Origin: Vulcaniibacterium tengchongense
Lineage (GTDB): Bacteria > Pseudomonadota > Gammaproteobacteria > Xanthomonadales > Xanthomonadaceae
DNA: 64,000 nt
Assembly: GCF_003814555.1 (NCBI RefSeq)
Contig: NZ_RKQN01000001.1
Location: forward strand, 186,001 to 250,000
Direction: 5' to 3'
The notes below the pieces were generated by a model. That model made no database searches and was not told where the DNA came from. It saw nothing but the letters and a program-made list of their open reading frames with translations. Made by a program: the position numbers and the translations under genes. Shown piece after piece: positions 1-8,265 of the stretch. Positions within the stretch are counted from its first letter, which is position 1, and every line of letters starts with the position of its first letter.

Positions 1-603
1 TCGCAGGACGGCGCGGTCGCCGCGCTGGCCGGGCACGCCAATCCGGGCACGGTGCTGGTCAACGCCGGCGACGGCCGCAGCGCGCACCCGACCCAGGGCC
101 TGCTCGACATGCTCACCCTGCGCCAGGCCAAGGGCGCGGACTTCTCGAGGCTGACCGTGCTGATCGTCGGCGACGTGAAGCACTCGCGGGTGGCGCGCTC
201 GGACCTGCACGCGCTGCGCGCGCTCGGCGCGGGCACGGTCCGCGTCTGCGGCCCGGCCGCGCTGCTGCCGGGCGAGGACGTGCTGCGCGGTTGCGAGGTG
301 TCCCACGACCTCGATGCCGCGCTCGAGGGCGTGGATGCGGTGATGATGCTGCGGCTGCAACGCGAGCGCATGGAGGAAGGCCTGGTCGGCTCGCTGGAGG
401 ACTACCATCGCGGCTACGGCCTGACCGCGGCGCGCCTGCGCCGCGCCGCGCCCGACGCGGTGGTGATGCATCCCGGGCCGATCAACCGCGGCGTGGAGAT
501 CACCGACGAGGTCGCCGACGGCCCGCAGTCGCTGATCCTGCGCCAGGTCGCCAACGGCGTGGCGGTGCGGATGGCGGTGCTGGAGGCGCTGCTGAAGGGC
601 TGA
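1..603 (+). CDS. pyrB: Aspartate carbamoyltransferase catalytic chain, C-terminal part (5' end outside window)
   Basis: Catalyses carbamoyl phosphate + L-aspartate to N-carbamoyl-aspartate, the committed step of pyrimidine synthesis, in the cytoplasm. The reading frame is open from base 1, so about 200 C-terminal codons are seen. They include HPTQGLLD, at the hinge leading into the aspartate-binding domain, the Rossmann-like strand [18 protein letters not shown], and the late HPGPINRG loop, all characteristic of PyrB. The first Met codon (base 52) is internal and is not the start. The protein ends normally at TGA, 58 bp before the next gene. The N-terminal carbamoyl-phosphate domain lies outside the window, so completeness cannot be judged. 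Confidence 0.95.
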   Translation, partial: SQDGAVAALAGHANPGTVLVNAGDGRSAHPTQGLLDMLTLRQAKGADFSRLTVLIVGDVKHSRVARSDLHALRALGAGTVRVCGPAALLPGEDVLRGCEVSHDLDAALEGVDAVMMLRLQRERMEEGLVGSLEDYHRGYGLTAARLRRAAPDAVVMHPGPINRGVEITDEVADGPQSLILRQVANGVAVRMAVLEALLKG

Positions 604-661
604 GGCTGCTTCCGCGCCGGGGCTTGCGCATAATCGCGCCATTCCCCCGCGGAGCCGCCCG

Positions 662-1222
662 ATGTCGCCGGTCCTGCGTTCGACCGTATTCGTGCCGCTG
701 TTCGCGGCGCTCGCCCTGTGCGCTCCCTTCGCGCTGCACGCCGCCGGCGGCGAGGCCGCGCCCGCGCCGAAGGTGCAGCGCGGCGCCGACGCGCGCACCG
801 AACGTGTCGCGATGGAGGCCTGGAGGCGCTTCCTCGCCGCCTGGGACAGCGGCGACTGGCAGCCGTTCCTGGCGATGACCACCGACGACTTCCAGTTCCA
901 GTTCCCGGCCGGCCCGCAGGCCGGCCGCCGCGACGGCGCGGCTGGCAAGGCCGCGCTGCTGGCCTGGATCGGATCCAACCGCGGCGTGCGGATCGCCGGG
1001 CGCGCGCTGGACGTGACCATCGCCGGCGACACCGCGGTGTTCGAGAGCTACGGCGAAAGCGTCCCGGCCGAGGCCTACCGCAACTTCGAGGCGATCGTGT
1101 TCGTGGTCGAGGGCGACAGGATCCGCGCGATGCGCGAGTACTGGGGCCTGGCCGATCCGTCGCCGGCCAACGCCGCGCGGCCGGCGCGCGATCCGGCCGC
1201 GCCGGCGCCGAAGCCGGACTAG
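662..1222 (+). CDS. Secreted NTF2-like (SnoaL/DUF4440-type) protein
   Basis: A 186-residue protein with an N-terminal hydrophobic signal sequence (about residues 8-27, ending at ALHAAGG), so probably periplasmic. Residues about 45-165 look like a cone-shaped NTF2/SnoaL fold: an amphipathic helix (AMEAWRRFLAAWDSGDWQPFL), the typical MTTDDFQFQFP strand, and the closing strands EAIVFVVEGDRIRAMREYW. No catalytic residues can be assigned. The C-terminus is a Pro/Ala-rich tail. It follows pyrB on the same strand and converges on the hydrolase gene beyond it with an 18 bp gap. A CATAAT hexamer at 629-634 could be a -10 element giving a short leader. The function is unknown. Confidence 0.75.
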   Translation: MSPVLRSTVFVPLFAALALCAPFALHAAGGEAAPAPKVQRGADARTERVAMEAWRRFLAAWDSGDWQPFLAMTTDDFQFQFPAGPQAGRRDGAAGKAALLAWIGSNRGVRIAGRALDVTIAGDTAVFESYGESVPAEAYRNFEAIVFVVEGDRIRAMREYWGLADPSPANAARPARDPAAPAPKPD

Positions 1223-1240
1223 GCGCCGCGGCGCGGCCGC

Positions 1241-2062
1241 TCAGCGCCGCCGCTGCGCGAACGCCCAGCGCCACAGTTCCGGCGTGGCGTAGGCGGCGTC
1301 CCAGGCGTCGTGGCCGAGGTCGGGGAATTCAGTGTAGCGCACGTCGGCGCCGACGCGGCGCAGGGCCTCGGCCAGGTGCCGCGACTGGTCGGGGGTGACG
1401 ACCTCGTCGCGGGCGCCGTGGAACAGCCAGATCGGCACAGGCTGCAGCTTCAGGGCGGCGGCGGCGAACGGGTCCGGCGCCGTCGCCACCGCGGCGACGA
1501 ACAGCGGCTCGGGGACGTTCGGCTGGGTGATGCCGCCGCAGACCGGCGCCAGGGCGGCGAAGCGCTGCGGCTGCATCAGCGCCAGCTCGATCACGCCGTA
1601 GCCGCCGCGGGAGATGCCGGTCAGCACGACCCGTTCCGGGTCGCCGCCGAATTCGGCCAGGCTGGCGTCGAGCGCGGCCAGCGCCATGCGCGCGGTGGCG
1701 CCGGTCCAGGACTCGCCGCGCGGCGACTGCGGGAACACCACGATCGCCGGGAAGTCGGCGGAATGGCGGCGCACGTAGGGGCCGAGGCCGACCTCGGCCT
1801 GGCGCACGTTGTCGTCGCCGCGCTCGCCCGAGCCGTGCAGGAACAGCACCACCGGCGGCCGCCGGCCGCCGGCCTGCAGGGTCGGCACGAACACCCGGTA
1901 GCGGTGGAGGCGGCCGTCCAGCCGCAGTTCGCGCTCGACGAAGCCGCCCGCAGCCTCGCGCCGCGGCGCGTGCACGCAGGCGGCGGTCGTCGCCAATACG
2001 AGGACCAGGAGCAAGGCGCGCAGCGGGCGCGCGTGGCGGGATCGCGGAAGCGGCGGGAGCAT
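1241..2062 (-). CDS. Alpha/beta-hydrolase lipoprotein (PHB depolymerase/esterase-like)
   Basis: A 273-residue probable ester hydrolase of the alpha/beta fold, resembling the PHB-depolymerase and prolyl-oligopeptidase-like esterases. The start chosen is MLPPLPRSR, because it gives a signal sequence (about 15-28) with a lipobox-like TAAC at Cys29. The open frame continues much further upstream but only as antisense sequence to mgtE. Seen are the oxyanion strand VVLFLHGSGERGDDN, the nucleophile elbow GISRGGYG (Ser), a late Asp in HGARDEVV and the terminal His in DLGHDAWDAAY, which gives a full Ser-Asp-His triad. The substrate is unknown. Feruloyl or acetyl-xylan esterase activity is equally possible. 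Confidence 0.8.
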   Translation of the reverse strand: MLPPLPRSRHARPLRALLLVLVLATTAACVHAPRREAAGGFVERELRLDGRLHRYRVFVPTLQAGGRRPPVVLFLHGSGERGDDNVRQAEVGLGPYVRRHSADFPAIVVFPQSPRGESWTGATARMALAALDASLAEFGGDPERVVLTGISRGGYGVIELALMQPQRFAALAPVCGGITQPNVPEPLFVAAVATAPDPFAAAALKLQPVPIWLFHGARDEVVTPDQSRHLAEALRRVGADVRYTEFPDLGHDAWDAAYATPELWRWAFAQRRR

Positions 2063-2283
2063 GGGGCGGTTCGCTGCGGAGGGACGCGCCCCATCATTCC
2101 GCTGCCGCCGGCCGCGCGCAACGCGCCGCCGGCGCGCGGCGCGGCCGCCGGAACGCTGCCGGCGCGCGGCGGAAAGCCCGCGAACCGAGCGGATCGCGCG
2201 GAGCGGCTTCGTGCGCCGCCGGCGCGCGCCTCCGCGACGCTCCCTTGTTTCGGGAAAAGGCGGCCGCGCTCGCTGCGGGGAGC

Positions 2284-3645
2284 TCACCGCAACAGGAACA
2301 GCGTGGCCAGGCCGAGGAAGGTGAAGAAGCCCATCACGTCGGTGACCGTGGTCAGGAAGATGCTGCTGGCCAGGGCCGGATCGAAGCCCGCGCGCTTGAG
2401 CGCCAGCGGCACCAGCACCCCGGCCAGCGCGGCGAACAGCAGGTTCAACGTCAGCGCCACCGCGATCACCAGCGACAGGCCGACGTTGTGGAACCACAGC
2501 AGCACGATGCCGGCGAGCACCGTGCCCAGGGCGAGGCCGTTGAGCAGCGCCACCCGCGCCTCCTTCCACAGCAGGATGCGCGCGTTCGACGCGCCGACCT
2601 GGCCGAGCGCGAGGCCGCGCACCATCAGCGCCAGCACCTGGGTGCCGGCATTGCCGCCCATGCCGGCGACGATCGGCATCAGCACCGCCAGCGCGACCAG
2701 CTTGTCGATGGTGCCCTCGAACTGGCCGACCACGCTGGCGGCGAGGAACGCGGTGGCGAGGTTGATCGACAGCCAGATCAGGCGCCGCCGGGTGGCGCGC
2801 CACACCGGGCTGAACAGATCCTCGTCCTCGTCCAGGCCGGCCGCGCCGAGCGCCTGGTGCTCGGCCTGCTCGCGGATGATGTCGACCACGTCGTCGATGG
2901 TGATGCGCCCGAGCAGGATGTTGTTCTCGTCGACCACCGGCGCGCTGAGCCAGTCGTGGTCGGAGAACTTGCGCGCCACCTCGGCGGCGGACTCGGACAC
3001 GTCGATCGCCGGCTGCTCGCCGTCGATCAGCTGGTTGATCGGCGTGGCCGGCTCGTGGGTCAGCAGCGCGGCCAGGGCGATGCGGCCGAGGTACTGGTGG
3101 CGGCGGCTGACCACGTACAGGTGGTCGGTGTGCTCGGGCAGCTCGCCGCGCAGGCGCAGGTAGCGCAGCACCACGTCGACGGTGGTGTCGGCGCGCACCG
3201 TCACCACGTCGGGGTTCATCAGGCGCCCGGCGGTGTCCTCCGGATACGACAGGACCTGCTCCAGCCGCTCGCGGTTCTCGCGGTCCATCGACTTGAGCAC
3301 TTCGTCGATGACCGTGTCCGGCAGGTCCTCGACCAGGTCGGCGAGGTCGTCAATGTCGAGGTCCTCGACCGCGGCGACGATCTCGTCCGGGTCCATCTCG
3401 GCGAGCAGGCTCTCGCGCACCTCGTCGCCGACGTGCACCAGCACCTCGCCGTCGTCCTCGGCGTCGACCAGCCCCCAGACCACCGTGCGCTTGGCCGGCG
3501 GCAGCGATTCGAGCAGGTTGCCGATCTCGGCGGGGGAGAGGGTGTTGACCAGGCGCCGCACCGGCCCGAGGCGGCCGCTGTCCAGCGCGTCCGAAAGCAG
3601 GCGCAGCTGGCGCGCGGTCTTGTCGTGGCGGACGGCTTCGGCCAT
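2284..3645 (-). CDS. mgtE: Magnesium transporter MgtE
   Basis: A 453-residue Mg2+-selective channel of the inner membrane, the usual family length. Domains in order are an acidic, helical MgtE N-domain of HEAT-like repeats (about 20-135), two CBS domains (about 140-260) that sense cytoplasmic Mg2+, and a C-terminal transmembrane domain (about 280-453) with five helices, including ALAVLMPIVAGMGGNAGTQ. That last segment is the family's pore motif. The gene is on the same strand as the PTS cluster but 297 bp downstream of ptsI, so it probably has its own promoter. Mg2+ is the inferred substrate from family membership. Confidence 0.95.
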   Translation of the reverse strand: MAEAVRHDKTARQLRLLSDALDSGRLGPVRRLVNTLSPAEIGNLLESLPPAKRTVVWGLVDAEDDGEVLVHVGDEVRESLLAEMDPDEIVAAVEDLDIDDLADLVEDLPDTVIDEVLKSMDRENRERLEQVLSYPEDTAGRLMNPDVVTVRADTTVDVVLRYLRLRGELPEHTDHLYVVSRRHQYLGRIALAALLTHEPATPINQLIDGEQPAIDVSESAAEVARKFSDHDWLSAPVVDENNILLGRITIDDVVDIIREQAEHQALGAAGLDEDEDLFSPVWRATRRRLIWLSINLATAFLAASVVGQFEGTIDKLVALAVLMPIVAGMGGNAGTQVLALMVRGLALGQVGASNARILLWKEARVALLNGLALGTVLAGIVLLWFHNVGLSLVIAVALTLNLLFAALAGVLVPLALKRAGFDPALASSIFLTTVTDVMGFFTFLGLATLFLLR

Positions 3646-3942
3646 GCGGTGGTTCCCGGCTTCTCTCGAAGCGTGGTCGAGTCGGCCACGGGGGCGCGAC
3701 GAGGTCAGGCGTTCATGCGCGCATTATCCTCCCGGAACCCGACGCTGCCCACCCCCTGCGCGTCCGCGCGCCGCGCTCGCGTCGCTTGCGCGAACCGGCG
3801 CGGTCCGGTTCGGCTGCGGGCGTTCCGCGCGGGCCGGACACCGGCGCGTTCGTTCCCTTCGATCCGGGCGCCGAAGACGCCTGCAAGCGACGACGGCCGA
3901 GCAAGAGGGCAAGCAGGGGCGCCGCGTTTCTTTCGGCCGTGC
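3646..3942. other. Intergenic region between mgtE and ptsI, no gene seen
   Basis: The 297 bp between the end of ptsI and the start of mgtE must hold the mgtE promoter. Short open frames on both strands show arginine/alanine-rich compositional translations without recognisable domains or good ribosome binding sites. I saw no Mg2+-responsive leader structure, but could not fold the RNA. Confidence 0.5.
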
Positions 3943-5667
3943 TCAGCACGGCATGTTCGCGCCGATCCAGGCTTCGATCGCCGCGCGGTCGCGCGCGCGC
4001 AGCAGCGCGGGCGCCTGCGCGCGCAGCGCGTCGAGGTCGCAGGCGCGGATGGTGCGGCGCACTTCCAGCAGGGTGGCCGGGTGCAGGCTGAACTCGCACA
4101 GGCCCAGCGCCAGCAGCAGCGGGGCGAAGTGCGGGTCGCCGGCCATTTCCCCGCACACCGCGACCGGCTTGCCGGCGCGCTGGCCCAGGCGGATCACGTA
4201 GCGCAGCACCCGCAGCACCGCCGGATGCAGCGGCGAGTACAGGTCCGACAGCGCCTCGTTGCCGCGGTCCACCGCGAGCAGGTACTGGACCAGGTCGTTG
4301 GTGCCGATCGAGAGAAAGTCGACGTCGTCGATGAAGCCGGGCAGGGCGATGGCCGCGGCCGGCACTTCGATCATCGCGCCCAGCGGCACGCGCTCGGCGA
4401 CTTCGTGCCCCTGCGCGCGCAACTCGCCGGCGACGCGGTCGAGCGCCGCGCGCACGCGCAGGATCTCCTCGCGCGCGCAGATCATCGGCAACAGGATGCG
4501 CACCGGGCCGTAGCCGGAGGCGCGCACCAGCGCGCGCAGCTGCGCGTCGAGCAGCCCGTCGCGCGCCAGCGACAGGCGCACGCCGCGCAGGCCGAGCGCG
4601 GGGTTGGGCTCGGCGCGCACGCTCAGGCCGGCGCGGTCGGCCTTGTCCGCGCCGAGGTCGAGGGTGCGGATCGTCACCGCGCGGCCGGTCATGCCGAGCA
4701 CGACGTCGCGGTAGGCGCGGAACTGCTCTTCCTCGTCCGGCGGCGCCTGCCGCTGCAGGAACAGGAACTCGGTGCGGTACAGGCCGATGCCGGCCGCGCC
4801 GAGCGCGTGCGCCTCGGCCACGTCGGCGCGCGACTCGGCGTTGGCGAACAGGCGGATGTCGACGCCGTCGACGGTGCGGGTGGGCTCGCGGCGCAGGCGG
4901 TACAGCTGCTTGCGTTCGCGCGCCAGCTCGCGCACCCGCGCGCGGTGCGCGCGCAGGTCCTCGGCGTCCGGCTCCAGGATCACCCGGCCGCCGCCGCCGT
5001 CGACCGCGAGCACGTCGCCGTCGTTGACCCGCTGCAGCAGGGTCGGCGGCAGGCCGGTCACCAGCGGCAGGTGCAGGCTGCGGGCGAGGATGGCGGTGTG
5101 CGAGAGCACGCTGCCGGCGGTGGTGGCGATCGCCATCACGCCCTGCGCCTGCAGCTGCGCCAGCTCGGCCGGCGCGACGTTGTCGGTGACCAGGATCTCG
5201 CCGGCCACGCCCGCGGGCCGCGCCTCGTCGCGGTGCAGCGCGGCGTGGATGCGGCCGATCACCTGGTCGATGTCGTCGACCCGGCTGCGGAAGTACGGAT
5301 CGTCCAGGGTCTCGAACACCGCGGCGATGCGGTCGCGCTGCAGGCGCAGCGCGTAGTCGGCGCTGCAGCGGCCGTTGCGGATCAGCTCGTCCAGCCCCTG
5401 CAGCAGCTCGGGGTCGTCGAGCAGCAGGCTGTGCAGGTCGAGGAACTCGCCGACCTCGTGCGCGAGCGCGCCGTGCAGGCGCTCGCGCAGCGCGTGCATC
5501 TCGGCGCGCACGCCGGCGACGGCGGCGTGCAGGCGGCCCAGCTCGGCCTCGACCGCGGATTCGGGGATGTGCTCCTCGACGACCTCGAGTGCGTGCGGCA
5601 GGCGGACCCGGGCCCGACCCAGCGCACTGCCGCGCGAAGCGCCGTGGCCGACGAATTCCTGCCTCAT
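3943..5667 (-). CDS. ptsI: PTS enzyme I (phosphoenolpyruvate-protein phosphotransferase)
   Basis: A 574-residue cytoplasmic enzyme that takes phosphate from phosphoenolpyruvate and passes it to HPr. The N-terminal HPr-binding helical domain is followed by the swivelling phosphohistidine domain with the active His in GSVLSHTAILARSL (near residue 190). The C-terminal PEP-binding barrel contains GIGLYRTEFLFL, the metal-binding region SIGTNDLVQYLLAVDR and the signature VCGEMAGDP with the active-site Cys. Length and motifs match EI, not the longer PtsP with a GAF domain. It sits 7 bp downstream of ptsH in the same transcription direction, forming an EIIA-HPr-EI operon without any EIIB/EIIC permease nearby, which points to a regulatory relay. 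Confidence 0.96.
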   Translation of the reverse strand: MRQEFVGHGASRGSALGRARVRLPHALEVVEEHIPESAVEAELGRLHAAVAGVRAEMHALRERLHGALAHEVGEFLDLHSLLLDDPELLQGLDELIRNGRCSADYALRLQRDRIAAVFETLDDPYFRSRVDDIDQVIGRIHAALHRDEARPAGVAGEILVTDNVAPAELAQLQAQGVMAIATTAGSVLSHTAILARSLHLPLVTGLPPTLLQRVNDGDVLAVDGGGGRVILEPDAEDLRAHRARVRELARERKQLYRLRREPTRTVDGVDIRLFANAESRADVAEAHALGAAGIGLYRTEFLFLQRQAPPDEEEQFRAYRDVVLGMTGRAVTIRTLDLGADKADRAGLSVRAEPNPALGLRGVRLSLARDGLLDAQLRALVRASGYGPVRILLPMICAREEILRVRAALDRVAGELRAQGHEVAERVPLGAMIEVPAAAIALPGFIDDVDFLSIGTNDLVQYLLAVDRGNEALSDLYSPLHPAVLRVLRYVIRLGQRAGKPVAVCGEMAGDPHFAPLLLALGLCEFSLHPATLLEVRRTIRACDLDALRAQAPALLRARDRAAIEAWIGANMPC

Positions 5668-5674
5668 GCCCGCC

Positions 5675-5944
5675 TCAACCGTCTTCGTCGAAGCGGCGCT
5701 CGAACAACGCCGCCACCGCTTCGACCGCGGTGGCCTCGTCCTCGCCCTCGGCGCGCACGCGCACCTGGGTGCCCTGGCCGGCGGCGAGCAGCATCACGCC
5801 CATGATGCTCTTGGCGTTGACCTCGCGGCCCTTGGCGGTGAGGGTGACGCTGCAGCGGAACGGCGCCAGCACCTGGACCAGCTTGGCGGTCGCCCGCGCG
5901 TGCAGGCCGAGGCGATTGGTCACGGTCAGTTCGCGTTCGATCAT
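5675..5944 (-). CDS. ptsH: HPr phosphocarrier protein
   Basis: An 89-residue phosphocarrier between enzyme I and EIIA proteins. The phosphorylated histidine is in the conserved NRLGLHARATA (His15-like position). The regulatory serine region NAKSIMGVMLLAAG (Ser46-like) is intact, fitting the HPr kinase gene hprK at 8262-9212. Phosphorylation at the Ser would damp phosphotransfer from EI. The gene lies between the EIIA gene (70 bp away) and ptsI (7 bp away) and was probably cotranscribed with both. Confidence 0.96.
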   Translation of the reverse strand: MIERELTVTNRLGLHARATAKLVQVLAPFRCSVTLTAKGREVNAKSIMGVMLLAAGQGTQVRVRAEGEDEATAVEAVAALFERRFDEDG

Positions 5945-6014
5945 CGCCGGGTCCTCGGGGCCGTCCGCAGGGGCTGCATCGTCCAGGGTCGCATGGGGCG
6001 CGCTCGCATCGGCG

Positions 6015-6407
6015 TCAGGCCTCGTCCAGCACCACGCCGTTGCGGGCGCCGGCGGCGGCGATCGCCGGCAGCTCCTCCAGCGGCAGCTCGGCGTAGTTCA
6101 TCACCCGCAGCAGCATCGGCAGGTTCAGCGCGGAAACCCGGCGCACCGGCGTGCCGAGCCGGGCCAGGCGCGCGGCGAGGTTGCTCGGCGACGCGCCGTA
6201 CAGGTCGGTCAGCAGCAGCACGCCGTCGCCGTCGTCCACGCGGCGCAGCGCGGCGCTGGCTTGCGCCAGCAGCGCGTCCGGATCGCCGCCGAACGGCACT
6301 TCCAGCGCCTCGGCGCGCAACGGCAGCGCGCCGAGCAGGCGCCGCGCGACGCCGAGCAGCGCGTTGCCGATGCCTTCGTGGGTGACGAGGAGGATGCCGA
6401 CGGCCAT
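6015..6407 (-). CDS. PTS EIIA component of the mannose/fructose family
   Basis: A 130-residue cytoplasmic EIIA of the Man family that accepts phosphate from HPr. His10 in the opening segment GILLVTHEGIGNAL is the expected phosphorylation site, and DGVLLLTDLYGASPSNLA is the conserved second strand/loop region. No EIIB, EIIC or EIID gene lies nearby, so it probably acts as a regulator instead of feeding a sugar permease. This is an inference from context. It begins a three-gene unit with ptsH and ptsI, and a hairpin terminator at 6465-6496 separates it from the upstream lipoprotein gene. Confidence 0.88.
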   Translation of the reverse strand: MAVGILLVTHEGIGNALLGVARRLLGALPLRAEALEVPFGGDPDALLAQASAALRRVDDGDGVLLLTDLYGASPSNLAARLARLGTPVRRVSALNLPMLLRVMNYAELPLEELPAIAAAGARNGVVLDEA

Positions 6408-6464
6408 GGCGCCAACTTAACAGAGCGGCATGACCGCCCGAAAGCGCCGCCGCCGTGCCGCGCA

Positions 6465-6496
6465 TGCGAAACGGCCCGCGACGGGCGCGGGCCGTT
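6465..6496 (-). terminator. Likely intrinsic terminator after the repeat lipoprotein gene
   Basis: An 11 bp perfect stem (arms 6470-6480 and 6486-6496, loop ACGGG) is followed on the minus strand by GTTTCGC, a short T-tract. It lies 18 bp past the stop codon of the lipoprotein gene at 6515 and before the EIIA gene, so it would separate the EF-hand/lipoprotein unit from the PTS genes. The T-tract is short, so termination may be partial. Confidence 0.55.
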
Positions 6497-6514
6497 GGGG
6501 GACGCCGGTCGGAT

Positions 6515-6832
6515 TCAGCGCGCCGGCGGCGTGGTCTGGTCGCTCGGCGGGTTCTGGTCGCCGGTGGGCGGCGTGGTCGGCGTCTGCGTGCCCTCGGTCG
6601 GGGGCGGGGCGCCGGTTTCGGGCGGGGTGGTCGTGTCGGTGGGCGGCGTCGTGGTGTCCGTCGGCGGCGTGGTGGTATCCGCTGGCGGCGTGGTGGTGTC
6701 CGCCGGTGGCGTCGTGGTGTCGGCCGGCGGCGCGGTGTCGGCCGGCGGGTTGTCGGCGTCGCGGTTGCAGCCGGCCACGGCCATCAGCGTCAATGCGGCG
6801 AGCACGGCCGCGCGAAGGGGAGCGGTAGTCAT
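6515..6832 (-). CDS. Short Pro/Thr-repeat lipoprotein
   Basis: A 105-residue predicted lipoprotein: MTTAPLRAAVLAALTLMAVAGC gives a signal peptide with lipobox AVAGC and lipidated Cys22. The rest is low-complexity, with five consecutive heptads P(A/T)DTTTP (residues 36-70) and further Pro/Thr/Gly-rich sequence to the C-terminus. There is no folded domain. Such PT-rich tails usually act as extended spacers in the periplasm or through peptidoglycan, but that role is only inferred. It lies 29 bp downstream of the EF-hand gene, so the two are probably cotranscribed inside the rapZ-EIIA interval. The open frame extends further upstream only as shadow sequence. Confidence 0.72.
   Translation of the reverse strand: MTTAPLRAAVLAALTLMAVAGCNRDADNPPADTAPPADTTTPPADTTTPPADTTTPPTDTTTPPTDTTTPPETGAPPPTEGTQTPTTPPTGDQNPPSDQTTPPAR
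6623..6727 (-). repeat. Five in-frame 21-bp repeats encoding P(A/T)DTTTP
   Basis: Exactly five 21 bp units (105 bp) encode residues 36-70 of the lipoprotein. Three units read PADTTTP and two PTDTTTP, and a degenerate unit precedes them. Because unit length is a multiple of three, copy-number change would keep the frame. Confidence 0.85.
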
Positions 6833-6861
6833 CGTTCTGTCTCCTCGAGAGTGGGGGCGAC

Positions 6862-7173
6862 TCAGTCCTCGCGGTCGTCGCCGTGGTACAGCGCGTATTC
6901 GGCTTGCGAGAGCTGCCCGTCGCCGTCCTGGTCGATGCGGACGAAATCGCGGCTGGTGGCGGCGTCCAGCACCGCCTCGTCGTGGCTGAGCATGCCGTCG
7001 CCGTTGCGGTCCAGGCCGCGGAACCCAGGCGCGGGCGCCGGGGACGGCCCGCGTTCCGCCGGCGGCTGGTTCGGCGGCGGCGGTTGCGCGCTCTGCGCCG
7101 CGGCCAGGGCCGGCGAAGCCGCCAACAGCAGGCTCAGCAACGCGAGCGCGGGGGCAAGGGTCGCAGGGGTCAT
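6862..7173 (-). CDS. Secreted EF-hand calcium-binding protein
   Basis: A 103-residue protein with a signal peptide (about 1-25, AAASPALAAAQ-like cleavage region), a Pro-rich linker (31-50) and two canonical 12-residue EF-hand loops: DRNGDGMLSHDE at 55-66 and DQDGDGQLSQAE at 81-92. Both have Asp/Asn/Asp at ligand positions 1, 3 and 5 and Glu at 12, so Ca2+ binding is likely. Export to the periplasm or outside is inferred. It starts a two-gene unit with the repeat lipoprotein and sits between rapZ and the EIIA gene. It may be an insertion relative to the usual cluster. The physiological role is unknown. Confidence 0.8.
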   Translation of the reverse strand: MTPATLAPALALLSLLLAASPALAAAQSAQPPPPNQPPAERGPSPAPAPGFRGLDRNGDGMLSHDEAVLDAATSRDFVRIDQDGDGQLSQAEYALYHGDDRED

Positions 7174-7386
7174 GGCATTCTCCCGGCTGGAAGGGCGCCG
7201 CCGGAGCGCGGCCCCGACGGTTCGCGTCCACGGTAGCGGCCCGGACGCAAGCGCCGTGCAGGCGTGGCGAGAAAATCTCGTAAGGACGGGAGCGCGCCGG
7301 GGCGAAGTCAGGCCCTGTTTAGGCGGCAGGCAGCCGCGATCCGGCCCGCGCGCGCTCGCGGCGGGGATCGTGCGCGGGCGCGCCGT

Positions 7387-8265
7387 TCAGTCCAGTTCGC
7401 GATGGTGCACCGCGACCTCGTCCCAGCCTTGGGCGCGGGCGTGCGCGGCGAGGCGCTCGGCCAGGTACACCGACCGGTGCCGGCCGCCGGTGCAGCCGAA
7501 GGCGATGGTGGCGTAGCTGCGGGTGCTGTCGGTGTGCAGGCGCGGCAGCCAGGTGTCGAGGAACCGGGCGATCTGCGCGACGAAGGTCTGCACGTCCGCC
7601 TGCTCGTCGAGGTATTCGCGCACCGCGGTGTCGCGCCCGGACAGCGGCCGCAGCACCGGGTCCCAGTGCGGGTTCGGCAACGCCCGTGCGTCGAAGACGA
7701 AGTCCGCGTCGGCGGGCACGCCGCGGCGGTAGGCGAACGATTCAAACAGCAGCGACATGCCGGCGTCGCCGCCGATCCCGAAATCGGTGATCACCAGCCT
7801 GCGCAGCTGGTGCACGTTGAGCGCGCTGGTGTCGACCACCGCGTCGGCGAGCTGGCGCAAGGGCTTGAGCACCTGCCGCTCGAGCGAGATCGCGTCCGCC
7901 AGCGCCAGGCCGAGATGGCTGAGCGGGTGGCGACGGCGGGTGTCGGCGTAGCGGCGCAGCAGCACGTCGTCGCCGGCGTCGAAGAACACCAGGCGCGGGT
8001 CCGGACCGAGCGCGCCCACCGCCGACAGCCACTCCGGCAGGCTGGCCAAGTCGCTGTGGCGGTTGCGCACGTCGATGCCGACGGCGAGCTTGGCGGGCGC
8101 GTCGTCGCCCCGGATCACGCTGCGCACGAATTGCGGCAGCAGGTCGGCGGGCAGGTTGTCGACGCAGTAGTAGCCCAGGTCCTCGAACGTCTTCAGCGCG
8201 ACCGACTTGCCGGAGCCGGACATGCCGCTGACGATGACCAGGGCGGGGACGGGGGCTTCGCTCAC
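7387..8265 (-). CDS. rapZ: RNase adapter protein RapZ
   Basis: A 292-residue nucleotide-binding protein. In enteric bacteria RapZ controls GlmS by presenting the GlmZ small RNA to RNase E. Whether that circuit exists here is not shown by the sequence. The N-terminal P-loop GMSGSGKS follows VPALVIVS, and the C-terminal half carries the family segments [19 protein letters not shown] and [15 protein letters not shown]. The start is a GTG (8263-8265) that overlaps the hprK stop (GTGA). The much longer open frame upstream is antisense-free shadow inside hprK. Tight coupling to hprK and proximity to rpoN and PTS genes match the common gammaproteobacterial arrangement. Confidence 0.94.
   Translation of the reverse strand: MSEAPVPALVIVSGMSGSGKSVALKTFEDLGYYCVDNLPADLLPQFVRSVIRGDDAPAKLAVGIDVRNRHSDLASLPEWLSAVGALGPDPRLVFFDAGDDVLLRRYADTRRRHPLSHLGLALADAISLERQVLKPLRQLADAVVDTSALNVHQLRRLVITDFGIGGDAGMSLLFESFAYRRGVPADADFVFDARALPNPHWDPVLRPLSGRDTAVREYLDEQADVQTFVAQIARFLDTWLPRLHTDSTRSYATIAFGCTGGRHRSVYLAERLAAHARAQGWDEVAVHHRELD

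Noticed and set aside
2245-5805. Very long plus-strand open frame antisense to mgtE and ptsI
   Set aside because: It is an open-frame artefact of GC-rich third-position bias. The translation is Gln/His/Val-rich and lacks any domain, and the minus-strand genes are fully recognised.
6623-6727. CRISPR-like array
   Set aside because: The 21 bp units are adjacent with no spacers and are in-frame codons of a lipoprotein gene.
7344-7379. Hairpin GCCCGCGC/GCGCGGGC downstream of rapZ as a terminator
   Set aside because: No T-tract follows on the minus strand and the loop is 20 nt, so an intrinsic terminator is not supported.
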